DNA from: Siphonodentalium dalli
Lineage: Eukaryota; Mollusca; Scaphopoda; Gadilida; Siphonodentaliidae
Direction: 5' to 3'
Assembly (NCBI GenBank): GCA_032622095.1
Contig: CP136063.1
Span: 279,429,426-279,493,425 of the forward strand
Length of the DNA: 64,000 bases
The notes under the pieces were generated by a model. The model had not been told where the DNA came from, searched no databases, and saw only the letters and a list, made by a program, of their open reading frames with translations. Within the stretch, counting starts at the first letter, position 1, and each line of letters opens with the position of its first letter. Made by a program: the position numbers and the translations under genes. Of the stretch, positions 56,701-61,576 are shown in pieces.

Positions 56701-59322
56701 AATATGGCACACTGGCTGAGTCCATGACAAATAGTTTATGTAGAATGCTTCTTTCGTTTAATTAAAGCGCACCTCGTTAAAACGCATGTCAATCGTATTT
56801 GTTTACAAATTGCATTGGTTGCGACGATTTGCAGTAGGTCCCGATTTGTGTAGGTCACTTTGCGGAAGTCCCCGAATTCGCGGAGGTCCCCTAAAATGGG
56901 CGATATATATATTTTTTAATGAGGGAACGGGTGCGTATATGTCAATTGATACGTATCTTAAACAAATAACGACACGATTATCACAATAGAGGTCTGTTCT
57001 ATCAATTATATATGCGCCGAGTTCACTTGGTGCAAATCAAACGGCGATAAATATTCTCGTGTACCAGAAGGACTCCTTAAAGTTGTGAATAAGATGAATA
57101 TTTATTAGATGTTATTTAACAAGTCATTAGTTAGCGCCTATAGTAAATTTATATTTATGGCTAATAATATGATCTTGGTGGCGTTACCATTTCTGACTAT
57201 GGTTTTCTTGTAGTTAGTTGCGTCCCGAATCGAGATGTAAATATTTAATATTGGGTGTAGTTCAGACGATGTTTTCTATGAAGTGGTACGGTCGATTTCT
57301 TTAAATTTTTCGGCGATAGATAGATAGATAGATTTATTACTCTTTTCATCGATAAGATATATGAGTATGAGCAATTAAATTGAACATATAAGTTATGCAT
57401 GCACATACGCGGAGATGACGACATAAATGAATGTGACATGTTCCGAGTATATATCTCTCAGTATAATTGTCTTATTTGTTCTTTTGGGTTATCGGGTGTG
57501 GTGGGGTCGGGTGGGGATGGGGCTATGTTAGTAGAGCACTTCATTCACCAAGTTGGCATTACACCTGATTACTAAATTATCAATTTCACGCACCCGTTCA
57601 TGGAACACATGAGTGTATTTTGCAATACTACATAGCTCAAATTCATTCATTTATTGCGTATATCCTGTTGAGTATAAAAGGAGATGGTCCCATAAATTGC
57701 CAGATTCCGTGTACATTACCCCTTCAAAGATATATTATGGACTTGTTCGGGTGAGTATAACTGACAAAATAGTATCCAGGCGCTATGCCAAATGTGGGAA
57801 CGTAGCATTATCTAACACGCCGAAAAACTCAAAGAAATCGACCATAGCACTCCATAGAAATCATCGTCTGAACTACGCTTTATTGTAAATATTTGCATCT
57901 CGATTCGGGACGCAACAATCGGCGATAAAACTAATGCAAATGATTTCGCCATCAAGAGTCATTGCATTTAATTAATATATAAGAATGACGATGTCTGCGG
58001 TAAATTTTGATTAATATTCGTAAAAATAACTACCTTGAGCAAGATTATTCTCCACTTATATTTGATCACCCAACCGGAGTGTTTCATATCACTCTAAGAT
58101 ACAAGTTGTTGGTTCCAAAATGACGAACCAATAACAATAGCGCTTGTATGGACTTCTGATTCTAAATGATGAACATTACAGCGATCGCCTAAAATATATC
58201 CGCGATTTATTCGATTGAAACATCAGTTTTTTTTTTATTATTTTGGAATCATATTTATGTGACACTAATTGTTTCTTGTGAAATAAGGGTTAACCCTTTA
58301 CCCAACAAAACGGCCAAAAACGCCCAAATAAAGCTTCAACAGCCTAAAATATCTTCGGTCTGTCTAAATGACACCATACAATTATGGATATCATTGGAAC
58401 CGGTTCATTGACCACATTGTGATTGTTACAGTTATGCCCTGTGCCAATGCATTATCTTATATATGCGAGTCGACCATAGGTCGCCTCGCATATATAAGAG
58501 AATGCATTGGCCTAAAACAAATCTTTTTTTTAACACTTTTTACCATTTTTTCTTACATTCTTTAACAATTTTATAAATTTTTCTTACTTTTTTAAACAAT
58601 TTTTATAATATTTTTCTACATTCTTTGACAATTTTATCATTTTTAATATGTGTTAAGCCAATGCATTCTCTTATATATGCGAGGCGACCTATGGTCGACT
58701 CGCATATATAAGAGAATGCATTGGCACAGGGTCGTTCTGTTGGGTAAAGGGTTAATAATGCAACGTCTCCAAAACAATTTTCATGGGCATGAACATGAGT
58801 ATGTTCAGGGAAAAGACAGATCATTTTAAAAAGGTTAGCCGATGGGTAAAAATGTCCTAATATGCGTAGATACACTTTTAGCATGAATCCACACCAGAAC
58901 AGCAAGACATTTTCAATGAAGAATTTCCGCGAACATACTATAATTGTCATTGCATATATAGAACTTATTTTAAGATTTTTCATTTCATAAAAGTATATAA
59001 ATTATATAATTAACTTATATAATAAGCTGCTTGGTGGTTCTTAAATTGTATGTCATGTAATCCAAATTTAAAAAGAAACCCTCAGACAGCTTTTTATATA
59101 ATATGCATTTTGCAATATCAGAAAATTTTGGCAAAACGTGCGTCTAATTTGCTTATATATGTGTGTGTGAGTGAACGTTCCATTACTTAATTGCAGTGCA
59201 CTTACCCATAGTCCTACTGCTAAACAAAGCACTATGTATATCAGTATCACAACCGTGTCGACGGCCCCTACTCCTCCTGATACTCCTGTGCTGTGAACTG
59301 TCGAATTTAGCACCTCATCCAT
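20544..59322 (-). CDS. SLC5A: SGLT-like SLC5 sodium/solute cotransporter, complete, 14 exons
   Basis: Plasma-membrane symporter of the SLC5 family (LeuT fold, 14 helices) that couples Na+ to uptake of a sugar or polyol-type solute. Fourteen exons total 1965 bp, giving 654 codons plus stop, close to human SGLT1 (664 residues, from memory). Landmarks in order: an N-terminal helix ending [96 protein letters not shown]; four loop cysteines in [50 protein letters not shown]; and a last helix ending FLFSFYA. The Na2-site serines (LMSSL) and the sugar-site Lys (GYLK) and Gln (YIQS) are present. SGLT1 positions His83, Thr287, Trp291 and Asp454 appear as Ser, Ser, Phe and Ile, so the substrate may not be glucose. 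The start is the only ATG after an in-frame stop. Confidence 0.93.
21030..21375. mobile_element. inverted-repeat element
   Basis: TCGTATTATACTCAACAGAA at ~21062 returns inverted at ~21310, with CCATTTATG partners outside. The same right-hand segment also occurs at 57600-57720, so it belongs to a dispersed family. Confidence 0.65.
21408..21555. repeat. ~140-bp near-perfect palindrome
   Basis: Arms 21415-21473 and 21487-21545 are complementary (GTGAAATACGCCGATATAG in the left arm), with a 13-base loop GACGCGAAGCGGA. Likely a foldback transposon; no clear target duplication was identified. Confidence 0.85.
21600..22075. repeat. T-rich low-complexity block
   Basis: Runs of T broken by G (TTTGTTTG, TTGTTGTTTTTT) with an internal duplication: segments near 21660-21790 recur at 21890-22050. 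Open frames here encode only Phe/Leu/Val-rich strings. Confidence 0.9.
23200..23455. repeat. dispersed repeat G, copy 2 (with hairpin)
   Basis: Partner of 5815-6075. 23236-23316 is a strong hairpin: GAAATGTTCAGATAATAAG is complemented by CTTATTATCTGAACATTTC around ACAAACTTG. Confidence 0.8.
23621..24120 (-). repeat. 50-bp minisatellite containing ten copies of the exon 13 donor
   Basis: Ten units at exactly 50 bp. In gene orientation each unit reads ...GAGGTTAAATGTTCACCAC, AAG|GTAATTCC, CGAGTGATG... The unit nearest the exon (24071-24120) is coding up to 24070 and differs at a few bases; the other nine lie in intron 13. Every unit carries the same splice-donor-like AAG|GTAATT or a one-base variant. 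Confidence 0.95.
24070..24217 (-). CDS. SLC5A: SLC5 exon 13 (cytoplasmic loop)
   Basis: 148 bp between GGTTCCAG and GTAATT. It starts [18 protein letters not shown] (family form LYRLCWxxRxS), then a polar acidic loop. It ends in phase 1, matching exon 14. Its last ~47 bp and donor are the first unit of a ten-copy 50-bp array, so only this donor keeps the frame. Confidence 0.92.
24218..25034 (-). other. SLC5 intron 12
   Basis: Contains a truncated family B module (24364-24485) and its AT-rich neighbour. The remainder has no recognised feature. Confidence 0.6.
24364..24485. mobile_element. family B element, truncated (one palindrome)
   Basis: TTTCATGACGGGAGCTGCG, then one palindrome with CGACC/ATGTCG stem and GCATTGGCCTAA. 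No right end was found; the sequence becomes AT-rich. Confidence 0.7.
25035..25250 (-). CDS. SLC5A: SLC5 exon 12
   Basis: 216 bp, phase 0, between GTGTTTCAG and GTGAGT. It encodes [20 protein letters not shown], an extracellular loop with one Cys pair, [15 protein letters not shown] and [12 protein letters not shown], the last part of the SGLT helix bundle. Confidence 0.94.
25273..25417. mobile_element. family B half element beside the exon 12 acceptor
   Basis: One palindrome (GTGCCAGTGCGCTCTC ... GAATGCACTGGC) followed by the family B right end to GAAGGGTTAA. The palindrome begins ~23 bp beyond the 3' splice site of exon 12, on the intron side. Confidence 0.82.
25590..25768 (+). mobile_element. 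possible retrotransposon 3' tail
   Basis: GGGACTGCAGGAAGACGG, CATGCAGTCCCTGTACAA, then TTGTACAAATAAAA and a (TCTA)n tract. The AATAAA plus short-repeat tail is typical of LINE or SINE 3' ends. No coding remnant is visible. Confidence 0.4.
26080..26180 (-). pseudogene. decayed duplicate of the start of SLC5 exon 12
   Basis: Matches exon 12 over ~100 bp (shared AACCATACGGATTA, GTCTCACTACAAG-like, CAGCCAGTAATGCACC). The acceptor AG has become AT, several indels break the frame, and similarity stops before the exon end. It lies in intron 11, ~830 bp 5' of the real exon. Confidence 0.82.
26956..27124 (-). CDS. SLC5A: SLC5 exon 11
   Basis: 169 bp between CTTTTTCAG and GTTTGT. It encodes [33 protein letters not shown] and [13 protein letters not shown]. 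The Gln of YIQS is kept; the preceding Asp of SGLT1 (FDYIQS) is Ile. Confidence 0.95.
27278..27528. mobile_element. family B MITE, complete
   Basis: TTAACCCTTTCATGACTGG at the left; CCGTCATGAAAGGGTTAA at the right. Two palindromes (the left partly collapsed at its loop; the right with GGCTCCC/GAGAGAC inner stem) flank ACCTTGATCTTGTAAG. Confidence 0.9.
27529..30016 (-). other. SLC5 intron 10, rest
   Basis: Apart from the family A copy at 28771, this is AT-rich intronic DNA with a short CCCT-type repeat at 27645. No coding signal. Confidence 0.5.
28771..29127 (+). mobile_element. family A MITE, copy 2
   Basis: Complete TTAA-bounded ends and right arm. The second palindrome has lost its right half, running from GGTCGAC directly into TATCACAATGTGG. 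Confidence 0.92.
30017..30275 (-). CDS. SLC5A: SLC5 exon 10 (equals two vertebrate exons)
   Basis: 259 bp between TGAATTTAG and GTAAAA. It has four loop cysteines ([17 protein letters not shown]), [20 protein letters not shown], and the Na-site helix [20 protein letters not shown]. As I recall, vertebrate SLC5A1 splits this into 108 + 151 bp, which sums to the same length. Confidence 0.95.
30425..31080. repeat. dispersed repeat E, copy 1
   Basis: Similar to 43065-43525: both have GTCAAAAACCGCCA, CATAAACAGTATGTTAT, TTGTTATGTAAACAAAAGCA, AATAAAGAGCGTTTAT and CCATTTGTGTGTGATTA-like blocks, ending in a GCC-rich GCGCCTTTAA motif. Related fragments occur near 41470-41560. Confidence 0.75.
31081..33674 (-). 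other. SLC5 intron 9, rest
   Basis: Contains a C run at ~31812. A 130-codon open frame at 32652-33044 has no recognisable domain. Nothing else identified. Confidence 0.5.
33675..33810 (-). CDS. SLC5A: SLC5 exon 9
   Basis: 136 bp between CAAACACAG and GTATGA. It encodes [19 protein letters not shown] and [20 protein letters not shown], near-identical to SGLT. The sugar-site Lys in GYLK is kept. Confidence 0.96.
33949..34347 (+). mobile_element. family A MITE, copy 3 (complete)
   Basis: TTAA-bounded, both palindromes intact, right arm ending GTTGGGTAAAGGGTTAA. Located ~140 bp intron-side of the exon 9 acceptor. Confidence 0.93.
34348..35490 (-). other. SLC5 intron 8, rest
   Basis: AT-rich. 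A G9-10 run occurs at 35072-35082. No recognised coding or mobile feature. Confidence 0.5.
35491..35576 (-). repeat. 43-bp duplication of exon 8 end + donor
   Basis: TAGATCTAACSACGTACCTG plus GTCTGTACAGAAGTACCACG occurs at 35491 and 35534, with one difference in the shared 40 bp. The right copy is the true exon end (WYFCTDQ|GTACGT); the left is a duplicate donor 43 nt downstream in the transcript. Confidence 0.95.
35551..35756 (-). CDS. SLC5A: SLC5 exon 8
   Basis: 206 bp between TCCTATAG and GTACGT. It encodes [15 protein letters not shown], a variable extracellular loop, [11 protein letters not shown] and [11 protein letters not shown]. In SGLT1 the last motif is ILTLWYWCTDQ, so a Thr and a Trp that contact sugar are Ser and Phe here. 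Confidence 0.95.
35757..37140 (-). other. SLC5 intron 7
   Basis: No repeat or gene recognised. An open plus-strand frame at 36396-36707 (103 codons) has no recognisable domain. Confidence 0.5.
37141..37221 (-). CDS. SLC5A: SLC5 exon 7
   Basis: 81 bp, phase 1 to phase 1, between ATATTGCAG and GTACGA. It encodes [20 protein letters not shown], the GGLxAVIYTDTLQT signature. The donor was placed by phase agreement with exon 8 (AAISFTEVGG across the junction). Confidence 0.93.
37411..39255. mobile_element. family B element with ~1.6-kb interior
   Basis: The left end (TTAATCCTTTCATGACGGG, GAAACCCTGTGCCAATGCAA) and right end (AGGCCAATGCATTCTC, GGCACATGATCTCTAATG, GCGTCAGCGCAGTTCC) belong to family B but are far apart. 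The interior holds G/C-rich tracts, a palindrome (37899-38044) and AAAGAATGTAAGA-type repeats. Probably an ordinary copy with nested insertions. Confidence 0.6.
37899..38044. repeat. ~145-bp palindrome
   Basis: GTGTTTTGAGTGAATA, TATCTCATGAGTGGTCAC and AGTGAGATACTGGAATCATC are complemented in the right arm, with centre GGCCTTTAGGCC. A relative of the outer arm occurs at 47617-47665 without its partner. Confidence 0.88.
39585..39962 (-). mobile_element. family A MITE, copy 4 (one tip lost)
   Basis: Reverse orientation, both palindromes intact. The right tip is GTTGGGTAAAGGGTTAA. The left lacks TTAACCCTTTACC and instead joins ACACAACCAACA, the same 12 bases that follow the right TTAA. Confidence 0.88.
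39963..40979 (-). other. SLC5 intron 6, middle part
   Basis: Contains a C15-type run near 40896. No gene recognised; the stretch 40730-40830 has a plus-strand open frame with no identifiable domain. Confidence 0.45.
40980..41160 (-). repeat. ~28-31-bp degenerate repeat spanning exon 6 end + donor
   Basis: CTATGACGGTGTAGATGGCC plus GTTATACGCAC recurs about five times with drift. The rightmost unit is coding (ITAIYTVI) and contains the true donor at 41133; another exact TATAGGTGCGTATAAC donor copy (gene strand) sits 55 nt further into the intron. Confidence 0.8.
41133..41238 (-). CDS. SLC5A: SLC5 exon 6
   Basis: Thirty-five codons plus one base between ACTTCCAG and GTGCGT. It encodes [20 protein letters not shown] and ITAIYTVIG, matching SADIFSGAIFI and ITALYTITGG. 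The last ~25 bp and the donor are reiterated in the intron. Confidence 0.95.
42208..42607 (+). mobile_element. family A MITE, copy 5 (complete)
   Basis: TTAA-bounded, both palindromes intact, right arm complete with GGCCGGTTTTGGCCGGTT. Confidence 0.93.
42608..43064 (-). other. SLC5 intron 5 segment with hairpin
   Basis: A 29-bp direct duplication (AACACTTCTTCAAATAT) lies at ~42757-42830 and a hairpin at 42850-42918 (GAGAGGATATGGTGATC and its complement). No gene. Confidence 0.65.
43065..43525. repeat. dispersed repeat E, copy 2
   Basis: Partner of 30425-31080, same orientation. GTCAAAAACCGCCA, GTTATGTAAACAAAAGCA and AATAAAGAGCGTTTAT are shared; it ends near GCACGTGCCTTTAAG. Confidence 0.75.
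43540..43965. mobile_element. family D MITE, copy 2
   Basis: Starts TAGCG and TTTGCAGAATGAGGTCC; ends CATTCTGCAAATGACAGGCA, CGCTA. Both inverted palindromes are present but more diverged than in copy 1. Confidence 0.85.
44124..44228 (-). CDS. SLC5A: SLC5 exon 5
   Basis: Thirty-five codons between CTCTTCAG and GTAAGT. It encodes [19 protein letters not shown], the strongly conserved MPEYLxxRFGGxRI segment, then a Leu-rich helix ending VFTKIS. Confidence 0.95.
44345..44460 (-). repeat. fragment of the 57120-57260 repeat
   Basis: AAGAAAACCATAATCAGAAA and TGGTAACGCCACCAAGATCA are the reverse complement of sequence near 57175-57215. Confidence 0.75.
44527..44585. mobile_element. family B right-end remnant
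   Basis: CGCATATATAAGATAATGCA, TTGGCACAGGGTTTTCGCAA and AAGGGTTAA match the right arm and end of family B. Confidence 0.7.
44716..45079 (+). mobile_element. family A MITE, copy 6
   Basis: TTAA-bounded with both palindromes. The spacer is shortened by ~35 bp and the right arm has a few substitutions (TTTGGGCGTTTTTGGCCG). Confidence 0.92.
45080..45920 (-). other. SLC5 intron 4 segment
   Basis: AT-rich and purine-rich (GGGAGAGAGGGAGGAG near 45508). No recognised feature. Confidence 0.5.
45921..46283. mobile_element. family C MITE, left tip missing
   Basis: Palindrome one and the CAGAGCCCCAGACAAACATG block are complete. The second palindrome is cut at GCGAGGCGAC and joins CTTACGACTGGATTTGATAT, the right terminus. 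Confidence 0.85.
46964..47266 (-). mobile_element. family A MITE, copy 7 (truncated, one palindrome lost)
   Basis: Reverse orientation. It begins AAACCGGCCAAATAAAGC without the terminal TTAACCCTTTACCC, and ends GGGTAAAGGGTTGA (TTAA decayed). The palindrome next to the right tip is deleted, leaving GTTAAGCATTGGCACAGGG. Confidence 0.88.
47454..47474. repeat. 21-base C run
   Basis: Uninterrupted C tract in intron 4, G21 in the cotransporter pre-mRNA, starting ~42 nt after the exon 4 donor. Length may be imprecise in the assembly. Confidence 0.9.
47516..47575 (-). CDS. SLC5A: SLC5 exon 4
   Basis: Twenty codons between ATTTTCAG and GTGAGT: a hydrophobic helix with [11 protein letters not shown], matching GWLFVPIYI of SGLTs. 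Its donor is repeated 21 bp into the intron. Confidence 0.9.
47840..48325. mobile_element. MITE-like element with ~130-bp inverted ends
   Basis: TTTGATTCGAGTCGAGGAA and CATCAAAGCTCAGA (left) are complemented in the right half (TTCCTCGACTCGAATCAAA, TCTGAGCTTTGTTTGATG). Outer parts with TACTC.TTCCG also pair. No ORF. Confidence 0.75.
48509..48940. mobile_element. family C MITE, complete ends
   Basis: GACCCGCCATATCAAATCC to GGCGGGTCAC, flanked by ATAT on each side (possible 4-bp duplication). The first palindrome is collapsed to its loop (GAGGGTCGACCTAAC); the second is intact. Confidence 0.9.
48941..50108 (-). other. SLC5 intron 3 segment
   Basis: Contains a short AACCCAA-type repeat block (49285-49370). 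Otherwise no recognised feature. Confidence 0.5.
50109..50518 (+). mobile_element. family A MITE, copy 8 (complete)
   Basis: TTAA-bounded, both palindromes perfect, with an 8-10-bp insertion (TTTTTTACCC) before the first palindrome. Confidence 0.93.
51063..51340. repeat. cluster of 12 palindromic CGTTATAACG motifs
   Basis: Seven exact CGTTATAACG and five one-base variants in ~275 bp, usually preceded by GT or CT and followed by ACTT or AGTT. Spacing varies (about 14-45 bp), unlike an ordinary tandem repeat. It begins ~95 nt downstream of the exon 3 donor. Confidence 0.9.
51434..51538 (-). CDS. SLC5A: SLC5 exon 3 (TM1, gate)
   Basis: Thirty-five codons between TTTGTTTCAG and GTGAGT. It encodes [17 protein letters not shown] and [16 protein letters not shown]. 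The Asn of SNIGS and the Glu of FEF are conserved. The His of SGHFVG (sugar contact in SGLT1) is Ser here. Confidence 0.95.
51557..51908. mobile_element. family D MITE, copy 3 (decayed)
   Basis: TCTGTCACTTGCATAATGAG at the left, CATTCTGCAAATGACAGGCG at the right. Palindromes are shortened. The left tip is ~17 bp from the exon 3 acceptor. Confidence 0.82.
51964..52210. mobile_element. family B MITE, complete
   Basis: TTAACCCTTTCATGAAAGG to CCGGCATGAAATGGTTAA, with two decayed palindromes (inner stem CTCCC/GGGAG) and ACCTTGACCTTGTAAG between them. Inserted against the LINE fragment at 52211. Confidence 0.9.
52211..52530 (-). pseudogene. LINE ORF1 (gag-like) fragment
   Basis: The minus-strand frame encodes [51 protein letters not shown] and LRTQDI. 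This order (RxxxFVIDKxLQ, GSLLIE, VTVxPHxTLNxSRGVIR) is that of nucleic-acid-binding ORF1 proteins of jockey/I-type non-LTR elements common in molluscs and arthropods. No RT region adjoins it; it is a fragment interrupted by a family B MITE. Confidence 0.7.
52664..53078. mobile_element. family C MITE, tips partly lost
   Basis: GCCATATCAAATCCAGTCG, GGGATTGTTTTACCCTG, both palindromes intact, and the CAGAGCCCCAGACAAACATG block. The right outer terminus is missing after GGCACAGGGTAAAAAAAT. Confidence 0.88.
53270..53880 (+). mobile_element. possible LINE/SINE 3' region
   Basis: Unusually GC-balanced stretch, then an A-rich (CAA)n tract (53568-53612) and an end with AATAAACATCTG repeated twice before AATCTG, a short-repeat tail as in CR1-like elements. 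No coding remnant recognised. Confidence 0.4.
54149..54220 (-). CDS. SLC5A: SLC5 exon 2
   Basis: Twenty-four codons between CCATTTCAG and GTGAGT. It encodes [18 protein letters not shown], the loop and start of TM1 (family form GYFLAGRSMxWWP). The 72-bp length equals that of vertebrate SLC5A1 exon 2 as I recall it. Confidence 0.9.
54253..54651 (-). mobile_element. family A MITE, copy 9 (complete)
   Basis: Reverse orientation, TTAACCCTTTACCCAACA to GTTGGGTAAAGGGTTAA, both palindromes intact. Its tip is ~32 bp from the exon 2 acceptor. Confidence 0.93.
54652..55549 (-). other. SLC5 intron 1 segment
   Basis: Includes a decayed hairpin (55087-55160, GTTCAACAAACGACC) and a ~40-bp direct duplication (55152-55230, ATCTGAACATATCTTCAGGG). 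No gene. Confidence 0.6.
55550..55991. mobile_element. family C MITE, best complete copy
   Basis: GTGACCCGCCATATCAAAT to GGCGGGTCAC, flanked by ATTT on each side. Both palindromes, the AT-rich spacer and the CAGAGCCCCAGACAAACATG block are present. Confidence 0.92.
55992..57225 (-). other. SLC5 intron 1 segment
   Basis: Contains a palindrome at 56464-56537 (CTCGTTTTCGTG and complement). No gene recognised. Confidence 0.55.
57226..57925. mobile_element. MITE-like element with ~110-bp inverted ends
   Basis: GTTGCGTCCCGAATCGAGAT, GTAGTTCAGACGATG and GGTCGATTTCTTT at the left return inverted at 57815-57925. The interior has (GATA)n at 57316 and a block shared with 21230-21370. Confidence 0.82.
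58290..58755 (-). mobile_element. family A MITE, copy 10 (enlarged spacer)
   Basis: TTAA-bounded, reverse orientation, both palindromes intact (one substitution in arm one). The spacer has an additional ~60 bp made by duplication of the ATTCTTTAACAATTTT motif. Confidence 0.92.
59206..59322 (-). CDS. SLC5A: SLC5 exon 1 (start, TM0)
   Basis: Thirty-nine codons from ATG (59322-59320) to TGG before GTAAGT. Polar N-terminus, then [18 protein letters not shown], the first helix of SGLT-type proteins. An in-frame TAA lies 45 bp upstream. A non-coding 5' exon is possible but not seen. Confidence 0.82.
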
Positions 59323-61576
59323 GACTATTCTTACGTGCTCAATCTTCAAGCATTCCAATGGTTACCCTGAATGACCATGACCAACATACGACAATGTTGA
59401 CTCTAAGGAATTTTAAATAACCCAAACATTTGAACTGGCATGTCTCACACGAAGAGAAACTCTTCAGCCCAGATATAATTATTAATTCCACCCCCGGTGT
59501 ATAATGTTTCGCTGTTCTGGCGAGATGACCGGAGTTATTTTGGGAAATTGTAGTAGAACGAAGAGTAATTTCCTATTCCCACAATAATATCACACCCACT
59601 TCATTCTCTATACTAAATTACCGTTGCGTTTATCAAAGCTAAAGTAATTATATTCCATAATTACAGTAGATCGAGATTTTATCAGTGCAACGAAGACGAC
59701 ACAAGAGTACAAGCGCAACGATATTTGCAGTCCGTTGCATAGTAACCAGTAACCAGCGACGCTACTTTCTTCGCACTCGCTTCGCAGAACACTGTTTTTT
59801 TTTTCATGAACGACATTAAAGCCGACAAAAGAATAGTAAATAGATATCCAAATGAAGACAATGCCCCAATGAATTAAACATTTCCAAGATGTACAAAAAG
59901 AATAACTGTTGTCGTATTTCGCAACGTCTTATAACGAAATGCATGGCTAAACTTACACAACCTTTTTGTTTTCGTTTCATTTTTTTTACATTTTCCCACC
60001 GCTAGACGTTTTGTAAGACCACAGGAGCTTGGAACTTGATCAATAACTGTCTTAATTAGACTAATTAGCAACTGTTTTGTCATTATTCCCGGCCAAAAAA
60101 TTGCTAATTAATGCAGTTATTAATCAAGTTCCAAACTCCCATGTTACAAACCTTTACGTGATACGCTACAGGGGACCCTACAAACTTACAAAGTGGCTGT
60201 AAAAAATGCAGCATATTTCTTCACCCCGTTGCAAACTTGCAATGTAGCGATATGTTGCAAAGTGTTACCGGACATTGTTACAAGTGTTACAAATGATATA
60301 AGAAAACCGCAGCATATTTTTTTAGTAACTCATCTCAATGCAGCGATATGTTACAATGTGTTACGAAGCGTTTACGTACATGGTTTCTGAGATCCACAGA
60401 GACCGCTCGTAGACAGTTCTTACAAATGATATAAAGTCCCTGTGAGAAACCCGAAGTGTTACGAAGATTTACGCGATTTGTGAGATTCCACAGATCGATG
60501 TAGGACCTACCGATCGTAGACGGGTGTTCAAATTATTATTCAGTACAAATGCTGCAAAGTCCCCATGAGATAACAGCAGAATTTTATTCACCCCATCGCA
60601 GTGTAGCAACTGTCGTGTATATTGTTAGAATTCAAACAAATTAACTGACATGTTACGGAGAATTTTGTGATTTCTGAAATTCCTCAGAATTGACAGAAAC
60701 TGGTCATAAAACTCATATTCATTTCTGAACAAAGGTTTTTTAATAATCACTTTAAATTTTACCAAATATATTAGTTTTTTTTATAAATAATTCATCTTAA
60801 ATGCCCACGTAATTTTCGAATGCCCAGATTACATTATTCCATATTATATACCATTTGGAAGAGGAACCAAAAAATATATATATTCCACGAGAATACGAAG
60901 CAGCTGTGGCCTAGGACTGCCCACCAAATGATAGAGATTCATTCCAAGACTTCCCCCTTGTCAACCCAGAATGCATCAAAATTCAAACTAAGAGATAGAG
61001 CTATTCCCCTTCCATTGAGTATAATAAACCTTACAGTACAGTCCGGATCAAAATTAAATGCAGGACACACATTGGTACCTCGACAAAAACAGCATGTTCC
61101 CAGTTTATTCGACGGGATAAGTTAATAATACAATGTTTTGGAGCTTCCTCTTTCAAATGGTATATAACATGGAAAATGTTGTATATAATGTGATCTGGTA
61201 TTCAAAAATTAAGTGTGCCTTTGAAATTGCTTAAGTACCATGATAGTTTATTCTTCTGAAAACTTGTTTGTGTACACTAACTGTGGTGCGAAAAATCGAA
61301 ATCGAAAAATATTTGGCTAAATGCCGACAGATAGGAGAATTCCTGCAAGAAAATGTTCACCAAACTTATTGATTATCGCCTATGCGTTAGTCCAAGTTGA
61401 TATATGGAGACTAAATGTATTCCAAAATTATTCTGCTAATACTGTTTAATTTTCATCCAAAGATGGCAAAGTTTATTAATTTTTGTTTCGTCCTTGACTA
61501 GTCGAAAATCTACGGGATAATAAAGATATCCCGTCGATATTTCCACCATACCTGTAATGGGAGGTTTTGTTTCAAG
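59323..61576. other. upstream of SLC5, no gene recognised
   Basis: Presumed promoter side of the cotransporter; no confident core promoter element seen. It contains an imperfect inverted repeat at 60009-60155 (TTGGAACTTGAT), degenerate ~200-bp repeats with GTTACAA/GTTACGAA motifs (60160-60600) and dispersed repeat F (60965-61215). Confidence 0.55.
60965..61215. repeat. dispersed repeat F, copy 2
   Basis: Same orientation as 8845-9140. AATACAATGTTTTGGAGCTT, CCTCTTTCAAATGGTATATA and a GTGATCTGG end are shared. Confidence 0.75.

Noticed and set aside
59323-59358. Upstream TTG start for the cotransporter
   Set aside because: TTG is not a usual animal initiator and the first ATG (59322) gives an N-terminus of normal length.
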